A stretch of 64,000 bases of DNA from DYJK01 sp040755055 (GCA_040755055.1 JBFMBS010000022.1:8795-72794), one strand, 5' to 3'. Positions 9,372 to 18,773 are shown, counted from the first letter of the stretch. Made by a program: numbers and translations. The notes: generated by a model from the letters alone, not told the origin.

Positions 9372-10850
9372 TTATAATTTCTGTACAATCTGGTAGTTAG
9401 GCGCTTCTTCGGTAATCATCACATCGTGGGGATGACTTTCGCGCAAACCGGCAGAAGAAATTTTAACAAATTTTGTTTTTGTTTTTAGTTCATTAATATT
9501 TCTAACACCACAATAACCCATAGCTGCCCTCAAACCACCGATGAACTGGTAAATCGTATCCGATAGCGGACCTTTGTACGGAACCCTACCTTCAACACCT
9601 TCGGGTACCAATTTTTTGATATCGTCTTCCATATCCTGGAAATATCTGTCGCTGCTTCCGTGCTTCATTGCACCAAGCGAACCCATTCCGCGGTAAACTT
9701 TAAAACTTCTTCCTTCGAAAAGAACTTTTTCACCCGGCGATTCATCACATCCGGCAAACATACCGCCCATCATAACTGTATCCGCACCGGCTGCAATTGC
9801 TTTAGCAACATCACCGGTTTGTTTTATTCCGCCATCAGCAATTACGGGAATTTTTTTAGCTTTTAATGCCCGGGCAACATTAATAATCGAACTTACCTGG
9901 GGAACGCCAACACCGGCAATTACACGAGTAGTACAAATTGATCCGGCCCCAATACCGACCTTAACGGCATCGACACCAGATTCAACTAATTCCAGCGCAG
10001 CTTCTTTTGTAACAATATTGCCGGCAACTAACTGAACATCCTTAAAAGTTTTTTTGATTTTTCTTATGGCTTTTAAAACTCCCTCCGAATGCCCGTGAGC
10101 AGTATCTACCGTTATAAGATCAACATGTGAAGAGATTAATGCTTCTACTCTTTCCAAGGTATCTTTAGTAACACCAACAGCTGCGCCTACTCTCAATCTT
10201 CCAAAATCATCTTTACAAGCAAAAGGAAATTTCTTTTTCTTCATTATGTCTTTATAAGTAATCAAGCCTTTTAGAATTCCGCGTTTATCTACAACCGGTA
10301 ATTTTTCAATGCGATGTTTGTGAAGAATTTTTTCGGCAACTTCTAAGTTAGTTCCGATTGGCGCAGTAATTAAATTGTCTTTAGTCATCAATTGACCGAT
10401 CAGCAGATTTCTGTTCGGTTCAAATCTTAAATCACGGTTAGTAAGAATGCCTATCAATTTTCCACTTCCATCAACAATAGGGATGCCAGATATATGATAC
10501 TTTGACATAATTTCTTCGGCTTCATAAATAGTTCTATCAGGTGTCAGCGTTATCGGTTTGACAATCATACCGCTTTCAGATCTTTTAACTTTATCGACTT
10601 CATCGGCTTGTTTTTCGATAGACATGTTCTTATGAATTATCCCGATTCCTCCTTGCGCAGCCATAGCTATGGCCATCTGAGACTCTGTAACTGTATCCAT
10701 AGCCGCCGAAAGAAATGGAATATTTAATTTTATATCACGTGTAAGATAGGAAGAAATTTCAACCTCTCGCGGTAAAACTTTTGAACGTGCCGGTAAAAGA
10801 AGAATATCATCAAATGTTAAACCTTCAAAATCAATTTTAAAATTTTTCAT
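9372..10850 (-). CDS. guaB: Inosine-5'-monophosphate dehydrogenase
   Basis: GuaB oxidises IMP to XMP, the committed step of GMP synthesis. The protein has the N-terminal GLTFDDILLLPARS, a pair of CBS domains (about residues 95-215), DTAHGHSEGV, and the catalytic loop GAGSICTTRVIAGVGVPQ with the active-site Cys. The reading frame extends 12 codons further upstream, but that extension crosses the terminator hairpin of the preceding gene. The ATG at 10850, with an AGAGG Shine-Dalgarno just upstream, is therefore the better start and gives 492 residues. Confidence 0.97.
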   Translation of the reverse strand: MKNFKIDFEGLTFDDILLLPARSKVLPREVEISSYLTRDIKLNIPFLSAAMDTVTESQMAIAMAAQGGIGIIHKNMSIEKQADEVDKVKRSESGMIVKPITLTPDRTIYEAEEIMSKYHISGIPIVDGSGKLIGILTNRDLRFEPNRNLLIGQLMTKDNLITAPIGTNLEVAEKILHKHRIEKLPVVDKRGILKGLITYKDIMKKKKFPFACKDDFGRLRVGAAVGVTKDTLERVEALISSHVDLITVDTAHGHSEGVLKAIRKIKKTFKDVQLVAGNIVTKEAALELVESGVDAVKVGIGAGSICTTRVIAGVGVPQVSSIINVARALKAKKIPVIADGGIKQTGDVAKAIAAGADTVMMGGMFAGCDESPGEKVLFEGRSFKVYRGMGSLGAMKHGSSDRYFQDMEDDIKKLVPEGVEGRVPYKGPLSDTIYQFIGGLRAAMGYCGVRNINELKTKTKFVKISSAGLRESHPHDVMITEEAPNYQIVQKL

Positions 10851-10870
10851 ATTAACCTCTATGTTATTAC

Positions 10871-10894
10871 AAAAAAGACCACACAAGGTGGTCT
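10871..10894 (-). terminator. Rho-independent terminator after the glutaryl-CoA dehydrogenase-like gene
   Basis: On the minus strand GACCACC and GTGGTC form a short-loop hairpin directly followed by TTTTTT. It lies 7 bp after the dehydrogenase stop codon and 20 bp before the guaB start, so guaB is expected to have its own initiation or to depend on read-through. Confidence 0.85.
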
Positions 10895-10900
10895 CAAGTT

Positions 10901-12070
10901 TTATTCAAAGGCTGCAAAGCCCGTAATATCCTCACCAATTATCAATGTATGCATCTCGTGAGTCCCTTCATAAGTTTTTACTGACTCAAGATTAGCAGAG
11001 TGACGCATAACCGGGTACTCATCAAGAATACCGTTGGCTCCTAAAATTTCGCGTGCAGTTCTGGCAATATCGAGAGCAGTTTCGCAATTATTTCTCTTTG
11101 CCATAGATATCTGCGTGTGTTTTACTTCCCCCTTGTCCTTTAATCTGCCGAGCTGCAAATTAAGCAGCTGAGATTTAGTAATCTCAGTTAACATATTAAC
11201 TAATTTCAGCTGAGTTAATTGATATGCTGCTATCGGTTTGTTGAACTGAATCCTTGATTTAGCATAATTCAATGCCGTGTCATAACATGCCATCATCGAA
11301 CCAACAACTCCCCAAGCAATACTATAACGCGCCTGGTTCAAACACATTAAAGGCGATTTCAAACCGTTGCTGCCGGGCAAAATATTTTCTTCCGGAATAA
11401 TAACATCTTCAAAAATCAATTCAGAAGTTACCGAGGCACGGAGCGAATGTTTACCTTTCATCTCAGGTGCAGAAAAACCTTTAATCCCTTTTTCAACAAT
11501 AAATCCCCTAACAACACCGTCAAGTTTAGCCCAGACAATTGCAACATCGGCTAATGTGCCGTTGGTAATCCACATTTTGGCACCGTTCAACTTGTATCCG
11601 TCTTTCACTTTTTCGGCACGTGTAACCATTCCAGCCGGATTAGAACCATAATCAGGCTCGGTTAATCCAAAACAGCCAATCTTTTCGCCGGAAGCAAGTT
11701 TAGGGAGCCAATAATTTTTTTGCTGCTCACTGCCGAAGGTAAAAATAGGATACATCACAAGCGATGATTGCACCGATACGAAACTTCTAATACCGCTGTC
11801 ACCTCTTTCCAATTCTTGCATAACAAGTCCATAAGCCACATTATTCATTTCTGCACAGTCATACTTCTGCGGTAATGTTATTCCAAAAAGTCCTAATTCT
11901 CCAAGCTTAGGGATTAAATGGACAGGAAAAGTTCCTTCACGATAATGTTTTTCTATCACCGTTATAACTTCCTGGTCAACGAATTCACGGACAGAATTGC
12001 GCACCATTATTTCGTCTTCCGAAAGAAGAGCTTCAATATTGAAATAATCTACGCCAGTGAATTTTTGCAT
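10901..12070 (-). CDS. Glutaryl-CoA dehydrogenase-like acyl-CoA dehydrogenase
   Basis: The 389-residue FAD enzyme matches the glutaryl-CoA dehydrogenase subfamily, which oxidises and decarboxylates glutaryl-CoA to crotonyl-CoA in lysine and aromatic catabolism. Diagnostic stretches are VMQELERGDSGIRSFVSVQS, IGCFGLTEPDYGSNP, KMWITNGTLADVAIVWA, KRNNCETALDIARTAREILG and the C-terminal TYEGTHEMHTLIIGEDITG, with the catalytic Glu in YEGTH. In the usual GSDP segment Asn replaces Asp. It is the second acyl-CoA dehydrogenase of the window and differs clearly from the one at 1.4 kb. A strong terminator follows it. Confidence 0.88.
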   Translation of the reverse strand: MQKFTGVDYFNIEALLSEDEIMVRNSVREFVDQEVITVIEKHYREGTFPVHLIPKLGELGLFGITLPQKYDCAEMNNVAYGLVMQELERGDSGIRSFVSVQSSLVMYPIFTFGSEQQKNYWLPKLASGEKIGCFGLTEPDYGSNPAGMVTRAEKVKDGYKLNGAKMWITNGTLADVAIVWAKLDGVVRGFIVEKGIKGFSAPEMKGKHSLRASVTSELIFEDVIIPEENILPGSNGLKSPLMCLNQARYSIAWGVVGSMMACYDTALNYAKSRIQFNKPIAAYQLTQLKLVNMLTEITKSQLLNLQLGRLKDKGEVKHTQISMAKRNNCETALDIARTAREILGANGILDEYPVMRHSANLESVKTYEGTHEMHTLIIGEDITGFAAFE

Positions 12071-12127
12071 TGGAATTTTTTTGAAAATTTGGTTGCTAAA
12101 ATAATAAAAAGGATTTGCCCAGCAAAC

Positions 12128-12760
12128 TTATGAATCTGCACCCTCTAAATTTAATCCGTTAATCACCTTCATGATAGTATCTGATTCGTATCCTTTCCCG
12201 GCTAAATATGAGTAGAGTTTTTCTTTAATTTTTCTTTTATCATTAGTTTTTTCGGTTAATAGCTTTAGTTTCTTCTTCGCCAAAAATACAGCATTGCTTT
12301 CATCCAAATCATTATCTTGCCTATCAGTCATGCTGTCAATTATCTTCCTATCGATTCCTTTTTTCATTAACTCTGCTTTAATTTTATTAATACCGAATCT
12401 TTTCTTAACAGATTTTTCCTCCATTAAAAGTTTGGCAAACTGGTTGTCATCAAGATACTTTTGTTTGCTCAAAGAGCGGACAGTCTCATCCACCAAAGAC
12501 TTATCAAATCCTTTTTTGATAAGTTTAGTCGATAACTCACGCGCAGAATGAAGTCGTCTTGCTAAAAAGCGGAAAGCAGAATCCTTTATTTGTACTATTT
12601 CGCTATCGTAGCGGAGAGTATTCAGCATGTCTTCGCTTATATCGTCAAATTTTCGTAAACCGTTATCGTACACAATGCGGTAATCAAGCAAGGTCTTGGA
12701 ACCATCATCAAAAATTAATTCAACATCACCTCTAATTCTTTTAAGCGAAGTGATAATCAT
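12128..12760 (-). CDS. recX: Regulatory protein RecX
   Basis: RecX binds RecA filaments and limits RecA activity. The 210-residue sequence is built of the usual three-helix repeats (FRFLARRLHSARELSTKLIKKG, then LLMEEKSVKKRFGINKIKAELMKKG, then the C-terminal repeat ending GKGYESDTIMKVIN). It begins 2 bp after the recA stop codon on the same strand, the classic recA-recX arrangement, and is probably translated from the recA transcript. The N-terminal 60 residues form an extra beta-rich region often seen in Bacteroidota RecX. Confidence 0.92.
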   Translation of the reverse strand: MIITSLKRIRGDVELIFDDGSKTLLDYRIVYDNGLRKFDDISEDMLNTLRYDSEIVQIKDSAFRFLARRLHSARELSTKLIKKGFDKSLVDETVRSLSKQKYLDDNQFAKLLMEEKSVKKRFGINKIKAELMKKGIDRKIIDSMTDRQDNDLDESNAVFLAKKKLKLLTEKTNDKRKIKEKLYSYLAGKGYESDTIMKVINGLNLEGADS

Positions 12761-12762
12761 TT

Positions 12763-13815
12763 TTATTTTTTCTTAGGTTTTGTTTCAGCTTCTTCTTTAA
12801 CCGGTTTAGTCTCTTCTTTCAGCATTCCTAAAGTTGTTTTAACATCTTTTTCAAGTGCTGCGAATAGCTCAGTATCTTCGAGCATTTTTTGTTTAAGCTG
12901 TTCTCTGCCCTGGAATCGATCCTCTCTATAGGTGAACCATGCGCCGCTTTTCTTAAGAATATTTTTGTCTGTTGCCAGATCAATTATGTCGCCGGCTCTG
13001 CTGATGCCTTCATTATACAAAATGTCAAATTCAACTTCTTTGAATGGCGGCGCAACTTTGCTTTTTACTATTTTAACTTTAGTTCTATTCCCGATAACAT
13101 TATTGCCATCCTTGATTGCTGCAATACGTCTTATATCCAGCCGGACAGAAGCATAAAATTTCAATGCGTTACCGCCGGTAGTTGTTTCAGGGTTTCCAAA
13201 CATCACGCCGATTTTGCTTCTAAGTTGATTTGTGAATATCACACAAGTTTTAGATTTACTAATTGCACCGGTTATTTTACGAAGTGCTTGCGACATCAAT
13301 CGTGCTTGCATAGCCATTTGTGGATCGCCCATATCACCCTCAATTTCAGAACGAGGAACCAATGCAGCAACAGAATCGATAACAATAATATCCAGCGCGT
13401 TACTCCTGATTAATGTATCAACAATTTCAAGAGCTTGTTCGCCAAAATCCGGTTGCGAGATTAATAAATTGGCTGCATCAACATGCAATCGTTTGGCATA
13501 ATTTACATCAAGTGCGTGTTCGGCATCAATGAATGCAGCAAGTCCGCCTTTCTTTTGTGCTTCCGCAATGATGTGCAAACATAATGTGGTTTTTCCAGAA
13601 GATTCAGGACCATAAATTTCAATTATTCTTCCTCTTGGAACGCCGCCAATACCAAGAGCATAATCGAGTGACAAAGAACCGGTTGAAATTGCTTCAACTT
13701 CTGCAACCACACCATCACCCAATTTCATTATAGTTCCTTTTCCGTACTGCTTTTCAAGGTTACTAATTGTATCCTCGATAATTTTTAATCTAGCATCTCT
13801 ATTATCAGTAGACAT
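12763..13815 (-). CDS. recA: Recombinase RecA
   Basis: RecA forms the ATP-dependent DNA strand-exchange filament and triggers SOS cleavage. The 350-residue protein has Walker A GPESSGKTT, the MAW segment region with DAEHALDVNYAKRL, Walker B IIVIDSVAALVP, the loop regions around NQLRSKIGVMFGNPETTTGG and GNALKFYASVRLD, and a Lys/Glu-rich tail ending in KPKKK. The start codon overlaps the thpR stop by one base. No recognisable LexA-type box is seen directly upstream, because upstream sequence is thpR coding; regulation would have to act further up the pgsA-cinA-thpR-recA run. Confidence 0.98.
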   Translation of the reverse strand: MSTDNRDARLKIIEDTISNLEKQYGKGTIMKLGDGVVAEVEAISTGSLSLDYALGIGGVPRGRIIEIYGPESSGKTTLCLHIIAEAQKKGGLAAFIDAEHALDVNYAKRLHVDAANLLISQPDFGEQALEIVDTLIRSNALDIIVIDSVAALVPRSEIEGDMGDPQMAMQARLMSQALRKITGAISKSKTCVIFTNQLRSKIGVMFGNPETTTGGNALKFYASVRLDIRRIAAIKDGNNVIGNRTKVKIVKSKVAPPFKEVEFDILYNEGISRAGDIIDLATDKNILKKSGAWFTYREDRFQGREQLKQKMLEDTELFAALEKDVKTTLGMLKEETKPVKEEAETKPKKK

Positions 13816-14381
13816 TATTTTCCTCCACTATTTTTTATTATAAAACTTTTTATTGGCGTGTAAACCGAACCGTGTTTGAACAATTGACTTTGAAAAAGAG
13901 TAACCTTATCGGCAATTGCTGTTATCTCATTAAATTTCTGTTTAGAACATTCGGTTATTTTTTCATTATAAAAATCATTTTTAATTCTTAATAAAGTAAT
14001 ATGAGTTTTGAATGCCCTCGTTTCTTTTGGGTACGAATATTTCTTACAAATCTCATCGATCAAGTTTGCAAGTTCTGATAGTTTCGGATCGTGTTCAGCT
14101 CCTATCCATAATATTTTTGGAATATTATTACTCTTAAATATACCAAACTTATCAAAAGTTAATCGAAATTTATTTTGTTGAGCAATTAGTTTTTCTAAAT
14201 CTTCAGATAACTGATCAAGAACATTTTTATCAGCATCGCCTAAAAATTTTAATGTTATATGTAGCTTATCTCTTCTCTCCCACCGGAGGTCTTTCATTTC
14301 TCCAAATATATAATCTCTAACAGCGAGAATTTCATCTAAAGTTTCATCGGGCAATTCTAGCGCAATAAACGTTCTAATCAT
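13815..14381 (-). CDS. thpR: RNA 2',3'-cyclic phosphodiesterase (2'-5' RNA ligase family)
   Basis: A 188-residue member of the 2H phosphoesterase superfamily. Both catalytic HxT/S motifs are present: HITL in KLHITLKFLGD and HITL in FKTHITLLRIK. The N-terminal MIRTFIALELPDE is typical. The physiological substrate of the family is unclear. It is placed between cinA (8-nt overlap at the start) and recA (1-nt overlap at the end), a neighbourhood that recurs across bacteria. Confidence 0.93.
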   Translation of the reverse strand: MIRTFIALELPDETLDEILAVRDYIFGEMKDLRWERRDKLHITLKFLGDADKNVLDQLSEDLEKLIAQQNKFRLTFDKFGIFKSNNIPKILWIGAEHDPKLSELANLIDEICKKYSYPKETRAFKTHITLLRIKNDFYNEKITECSKQKFNEITAIADKVTLFQSQLFKHGSVYTPIKSFIIKNSGGK

Positions 14382-15630
14382 CGTAAGAAATACCTAATAA
14401 ATTACGTCTCAGCATTTCTAATGCTGCTTGTGAGGTACGGTCTTTGTTAAGTAAGCGATCATCGCCAAAACGAAATTCTTTAGCAGTGCAAATTTTTTCA
14501 TCGCAAATGCCTACGTAAACCAATCCAACCGGTTTAGCCGGAGTAGCCCCGGTAGGTCCCATAATACCGGTTACCGCGAGTCCGATATCTGATCCGCTCA
14601 CAGCTTTTGCTCCCTCCGCCATTTGTCTTGCAACCTCTAAACTTACAGCGCCATTCTTTAGGATGGTATCTTCATCAACTTTAAGTAATTCCACTTTTGC
14701 CGCATTAGTATATGCGATGATTCCACGATCAAAGAATTTACTGCTGCCGCTAACGTTCGTTAAACGGTTGGATATGAGTCCACCCGTACAAGATTCGGCA
14801 ACTGAAATCTTTAAATTTCTATCAGTCAATAACTTAGCAACAACATTTTCCAGAGAATCTGCCTCTTTACCATAAATAAACTTTCCGGCTACTGCCCTAA
14901 TCTTTTGTTCTATTTCATCAAGACGGCTTTTGGCTGTTTCAAGATTATTATCTTCAACTGTAATTCTTAACTTAACTCCGAACTGGCTAGGCAGAAATGC
15001 CAGTTTTGCTCCGTTCAATAATTCATTTATATCGCCAAGTTTATCAAATAACATTGATTCAGGGATGCCCGTCGTCAGTAAATTACTTATTAACAAAAAA
15101 CTTTTTTTACCGGCAAGTTTTTCATCCAATTTAGGAAGGACGGTTTCTTCCAACATACCCTTCATTTCATGAGGTACACCCGGCATTGCAATAAATATTT
15201 TGTTCTTTTTTTCTATCCAAAAACCTGGCGCTGTTCCCCTCATATTCCTAATCGGGATAGCGACTTTAGGAACCAACGCTTGCTCTTCATTTGTTTTCAT
15301 AAGCGAACGCCCGCGTACTTCAAAAAATTTTTTTATATCATTCAATACTTCTTCATTAAGCACTAATTCCGTTTCAAAGAATTCTACAATGCATTTCCGG
15401 GTAACATCATCGTGGGTTGGTCCTAATCCGCCGGTAACTACAACTAAATCAGCATGAGAATTTGCTTTTTTGAATTCACTTAAAACCAGTTTTTCGTCGT
15501 CAGGCACAACACTGGAAAAAAGGATCTTAATCTGGTGTTGTGTTAATCTATCACCAATGTATGCGGCATTAGTGTTGATTGTCTGCCCGATTAAAATTTC
15601 GTCCCCGATAGTAATGATATGTGCTTTCAT
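14374..15630 (-). CDS. cinA: CinA: nicotinamide-nucleotide amidase with N-terminal molybdopterin-binding-like/COG1058 domain
   Basis: This 418-residue protein has the two-domain CinA layout. The N-terminal COG1058 domain (about 1-170) has ITIGDEILIGQTINTN and VVTGGLGPTHDDVT, and is an ADP-ribose or NAD-related pyrophosphatase in characterised homologues. The C-terminal domain (about 255-418) has VAESCTGGLISNRLTNVSGSS and GIMGPTGATPAKPVGLVYVG, and deamidates NMN in the pyridine nucleotide cycle. It lies in the pgsA-pgpA-cinA-thpR-recA run, ending 8 nt into thpR and starting 3 bp after pgpA. Confidence 0.94.
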   Translation of the reverse strand: MKAHIITIGDEILIGQTINTNAAYIGDRLTQHQIKILFSSVVPDDEKLVLSEFKKANSHADLVVVTGGLGPTHDDVTRKCIVEFFETELVLNEEVLNDIKKFFEVRGRSLMKTNEEQALVPKVAIPIRNMRGTAPGFWIEKKNKIFIAMPGVPHEMKGMLEETVLPKLDEKLAGKKSFLLISNLLTTGIPESMLFDKLGDINELLNGAKLAFLPSQFGVKLRITVEDNNLETAKSRLDEIEQKIRAVAGKFIYGKEADSLENVVAKLLTDRNLKISVAESCTGGLISNRLTNVSGSSKFFDRGIIAYTNAAKVELLKVDEDTILKNGAVSLEVARQMAEGAKAVSGSDIGLAVTGIMGPTGATPAKPVGLVYVGICDEKICTAKEFRFGDDRLLNKDRTSQAALEMLRRNLLGISYDD

Positions 15631-15633
15631 AAA

Positions 15634-16101
15634 TTATGTTAAGCGATTTATTAAATGAATAATTATTTGCATTATCATAAATGTATAAATACCGGCACCA
15701 ACATCATCGATGATCACTCCCCAACCGCCTTTTAGGGACTCAAGTTTTCTTACCGGGAACGGTTTAAATATATCGATTGCCCTCCATATAACAAATGCCG
15801 GTATTAAAAACCAAATCTTTTTAGGAATAAATAAGAGTGAAATCCACATACCGATAAATTCATCTAATGTAAATTGAACCGGGTCTTTACCATAAATTGT
15901 TTCAAATTTATCGGCAATGTTCTTCCCAATTATTATAGAAGCTGAAATAACTAAAATCAATAACGATGGATTTTCGAATCCGGGAATTAGAAAAAAAAGG
16001 AATGCTGCAATACTGGCTACCGTCCCTGATGCAACCGGGGCATAACCGGTAAAAAATCCGGAGCCGATTATTCTTTCAATTAGGTTTAGTTTCATTAACA
16101 A
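15634..16101 (-). CDS. pgpA: Phosphatidylglycerophosphatase A
   Basis: A 155-residue integral membrane protein of the PgpA family, which dephosphorylates phosphatidylglycerol phosphate. It has GSGFFTGYAPVASGTVAS at the N-terminus, FTLDEFIGMWISLLFIPK, FVIWRAIDIFKPFPVRKLE and GWGVIIDDVGAGIY, the usual order of conserved acidic motifs. It overlaps the upstream pgsA by 26 nt and performs the next step in the same pathway. A slightly later ATG (16095) would reduce the overlap. Confidence 0.93.
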   Translation of the reverse strand: MLMKLNLIERIIGSGFFTGYAPVASGTVASIAAFLFFLIPGFENPSLLILVISASIIIGKNIADKFETIYGKDPVQFTLDEFIGMWISLLFIPKKIWFLIPAFVIWRAIDIFKPFPVRKLESLKGGWGVIIDDVGAGIYTFMIMQIIIHLINRLT

Positions 16102-16681
16102 ATAATTGTTTAATTAATTTCCTATTGGATAGAACATAAGTTATCCCGGTATAAACAGTAAACAATGTAATCGCAAGCATAACATAATAAATAAGTGCCG
16201 GATCCAGTAAGGAATTCAATAAATCTTTATACTTTGTCTTAAACGGTTCAATTGTATTAATAGTATAGAATAGTAATAAGTAATACAAAAAAAACATTTG
16301 TGAGAATGTTTTAACTTTAGCAGTGTAGCTTGTACTAAAGGTGACTTTTTTATTATCAGCATACATTCTTAAGCCGGTTACGATTATGTCCCTCAATATA
16401 ATAAGAAGTACCATCCATAATTCAAGAATGTCGGTTATAACTAATGCAATAAAAGCTGTGGATGTTAATACTTTATCGGCTAAAGGATCAAGAAACTTTC
16501 CCCATTCGGTTATATAATTAAATTTGCGCGCCAACCATCCGTCATACCAATCTGTAATTGCAGCCAGCAAAAAAACAATAAATGATATTTGAATCATTAA
16601 CGGCTCGTCTTGCAAAAATAAAAATAGGAATACCGGCGTAAGAATAATCCTAAGAACTGTTAATTGATTTGGAAGTATCAT
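16076..16681 (-). CDS. pgsA: CDP-diacylglycerol-glycerol-3-phosphate 3-phosphatidyltransferase
   Basis: A 201-residue membrane enzyme that makes phosphatidylglycerol phosphate from CDP-diacylglycerol. The CDP-alcohol phosphotransferase signature DxxDGxxAR-x8-GxxxDxxxD is complete in TDWYDGWLARKF followed by EWGKFLDPLADK. About five or six hydrophobic segments are visible. Together with the overlapping pgpA it supplies phosphatidylglycerol synthesis. It begins 17 bp after the DUF971 gene. Confidence 0.95.
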   Translation of the reverse strand: MILPNQLTVLRIILTPVFLFLFLQDEPLMIQISFIVFLLAAITDWYDGWLARKFNYITEWGKFLDPLADKVLTSTAFIALVITDILELWMVLLIILRDIIVTGLRMYADNKKVTFSTSYTAKVKTFSQMFFLYYLLLFYTINTIEPFKTKYKDLLNSLLDPALIYYVMLAITLFTVYTGITYVLSNRKLIKQLFVNETKPN

Positions 16682-16698
16682 TATTTAGAATAGAAATT

Positions 16699-16986
16699 TT
16701 AAGATGAAAGTTTTGTTAAATGATTATAATCGTAAATCCCGGTATCGTGGTTATCTTTCCAACTGATGCCGATAGCATAATTACCGATTACTTCAATTTT
16801 ACTTATCGTCAATTGTTCATCTGAATAAATTGGGATGTATTTAGACCCTTGCGACTCTCTATCAACAGAACAAATAGCGCACGGACAATTAATTCTTAAG
16901 TTTGCAAGTTTAATGTTACTAATCCGTTCGTCGTCCCACTTAATTGTCAGGATTTTATCTGCTACTTTGATATTCACTGGTGTCAT
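16699..16986 (-). CDS. DUF971 domain protein (GBBH-like N-terminal domain)
   Basis: A 95-residue single-domain protein. The IKWDDERISNI strand region and LRINCPCAICSVDR, with two closely spaced Cys plus further acidic residues, match the DUF971 / gamma-butyrobetaine-hydroxylase-like N-terminal domain, which is a small zinc- or metal-binding fold. Stand-alone copies occur next to Mrp/ApbC or in housekeeping runs; the molecular role is not established. Here its ATG overlaps the purC stop by one base, indicating translational coupling. Confidence 0.85.
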   Translation of the reverse strand: MTPVNIKVADKILTIKWDDERISNIKLANLRINCPCAICSVDRESQGSKYIPIYSDEQLTISKIEVIGNYAIGISWKDNHDTGIYDYNHLTKLSS

Positions 16987-17888
16987 TATTTTATTTTTGC
17001 ACCGGTTAGTTTAAGCAAAGCTTCTTGATATTTATAACTTGTATTATCTACTACATTTTGGGGCAAAGCCGGTGCCGGCGGTTTTTTATTGAAATTAATC
17101 GAAAGTAAATAATCTCTCACATATTGTTTATCAAAACTATTTTGCGATTTCCCTTCTTCATATTGTTCCAAAGGCCAGAACCTTGAAGAATCCGGCGTAA
17201 GTAATTCATCTATCAAAATGATCTTCCCCTCATAATAACCAAATTCCATTTTAGTATCGGCAATGATAATACCTTTACTTAAAGCATAATCCGCTGCCTT
17301 TTTATAGATTCTAATAGTTGCATCTTTAAGAACATCAAATGAGTCTTTACCAATTATCTTTATTGCTTCCACTTCGCTTATGTTTTCGTCATGTAAACCA
17401 ATTTCGGCTTTTGTTGAAGGGGTGAAAATCGGTTCGGGCAATTTTTGAGATTCGACCAACCCTCCGGGTAATTTAATTCCGCATATACTGCCAGTTTTTT
17501 TGTAATCATTCCAACCCGATCCTGTTATATAGCCACGGACAATACATTCAAGAGGGATCAACTCTGCCTTTTTTACAAGCATAGATCTATTTTCGAGATC
17601 ATTCTTATAAGGTTGGCATTCAGAAGGATAATCACTAACATTCGTACTAACAACATGGTTCTCGATTATATCTTGTGTATAATCGAACCAGAACTTTGAA
17701 ATTGTATTTAATATTGCACCTTTATTCGGAATACCTTCATTCATTATTACATCAAATGCCGAAAGTCTATCTGTAGAAACTATTAGATAATTGCTGCCTA
17801 AATCATAAACATCACGGACTTTACCCCGTTTGAACAGTCTTAGATTCTTATAATCAGTACTAGTGATAACACTATTTGGCATGATCAT
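16986..17888 (-). CDS. purC: Phosphoribosylaminoimidazole-succinocarboxamide synthase (SAICAR synthetase)
   Basis: PurC ligates aspartate to CAIR in purine synthesis. The 300-residue protein has RGKVRDVYDLG, VSTDRLSAFDVIMNEGIP, VRGYITGSGWNDYKKTG, the IIADTKMEFGY motif and DELLTPDSSRFWP. It is the longer form with a C-terminal extension, as in yeast and Bacteroidota. ATG at 17888 or 17882 are both possible starts. It is the first gene of the long minus-strand housekeeping run, preceded by about 200 bp with no gene. Confidence 0.97.
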   Translation of the reverse strand: MIMPNSVITSTDYKNLRLFKRGKVRDVYDLGSNYLIVSTDRLSAFDVIMNEGIPNKGAILNTISKFWFDYTQDIIENHVVSTNVSDYPSECQPYKNDLENRSMLVKKAELIPLECIVRGYITGSGWNDYKKTGSICGIKLPGGLVESQKLPEPIFTPSTKAEIGLHDENISEVEAIKIIGKDSFDVLKDATIRIYKKAADYALSKGIIIADTKMEFGYYEGKIILIDELLTPDSSRFWPLEQYEEGKSQNSFDKQYVRDYLLSINFNKKPPAPALPQNVVDNTSYKYQEALLKLTGAKIK

Positions 17889-18086
17889 CCTTTTATTTGG
17901 TAAAGAAATATAAAGAGTGGTATTAAGGTATTCAACTAAAGATTTGACCGGAAATAAGAATTATTATCAAGGTTTCTTGCTTTATTAACTATCAAAACCC
18001 GTCTTAATTCAATTTTAAATAAGGTGATTACAAACTAAATACAGTATAAACAACTACAGCAATACCATCAAACAATTATTACAACA
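17889..18086. other. Intergenic region between purC and the Nudix regulator gene
   Basis: About 200 bp of very AT-rich sequence. I see no ORF, no clear hairpin plus T-run, and no recognisable riboswitch. It presumably holds the purC promoter on the minus strand. Confidence 0.4.
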
Positions 18087-18773
18087 TTACAATTCAAAAA
18101 TAAAACCTTCCCGTTTAAGTCTATTATAATTTTTTTTATCAAACATATACAATGCAGCTTTTCGTTTGTTTTTAATATCAATTTCATTCGTATTAATTAG
18201 AAGATTCATACCTGATATTTTTTTACGGAAATTTCTTTTGTCTAATTTTTTCCCTAAAACAACCTCATAAAGTTTTTGCAACTGTGGGAGAGTAAATTTT
18301 TTCGGTAACAGTTCAAAACCTATAGGACGATATCTTACCCTTGTCCTCAATTTTTCAAGTGAAGTATTAAGAATCTCCTCATGATCGAACGGAAGTTTAG
18401 GAAGCTCATCAATTTTAAACCATTTCACTTCCTTGGTATCAACGCCGGTTGAAATAAAATACTTTTCGGGGCTGATCAATGCAAAATAACCTAAAGTAAA
18501 CACGCGCCATTTAGGGTACCTATCGACTTTATCAAAAATGGCTACCTCTTCCATATAAATGTTTCTAATGCCGGTTGTCTCTTGAAGTATTCGATTAGCA
18601 GCATCATCTACTAATTCTTCCTTCTTAATAAAACCACCCGGCAATGCCCACTTACCAACAGAAGGTTTACGTGCTCTTTTTATTAGCAAAATCTCTAGTG
18701 AATTGTTCTCAAATCCGAATATAACACAGTCAACTGATAAGTTTCGGATTACATCTTTCAATATATGCGACAT
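18087..18773 (-). CDS. Nudix-family (NrtR-type) transcriptional regulator, probable xylose repressor
   Basis: The 228-residue protein has an N-terminal Nudix-like domain (about 1-145) and a C-terminal winged helix (about 150-228; FTLPQLQKLYEVVLGKKLDK, then FRKKISGM), the architecture of the NrtR family of sugar and NAD regulators. The Nudix box is degenerate: the expected REUxEExGU reads RILQETTGI, so two of the three catalytic Glu are Ile and Thr. That argues for effector sensing, not hydrolysis. It is divergent from xylB-xylA-mutarotase, so control of xylose use is the likely role, with a perfect palindrome in the shared promoter region as candidate operator. Family assignment is firm; the effector (xylose or a derivative) is inferred. 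Confidence 0.82.
   Translation of the reverse strand: MSHILKDVIRNLSVDCVIFGFENNSLEILLIKRARKPSVGKWALPGGFIKKEELVDDAANRILQETTGIRNIYMEEVAIFDKVDRYPKWRVFTLGYFALISPEKYFISTGVDTKEVKWFKIDELPKLPFDHEEILNTSLEKLRTRVRYRPIGFELLPKKFTLPQLQKLYEVVLGKKLDKRNFRKKISGMNLLINTNEIDIKNKRKAALYMFDKKNYNRLKREGFIFEL

Noticed and set aside
10851..10886. Twelve-codon N-terminal extension of guaB
   Set aside because: It crosses the preceding terminator hairpin, lacks a Shine-Dalgarno and is not part of the conserved protein; the ATG at 10850 has AGAGG upstream.
12889..13413. 174-codon open frame opposite recA
   Set aside because: It is antisense to a certain recA gene, has no recognisable domain and reflects codon bias of the real strand.
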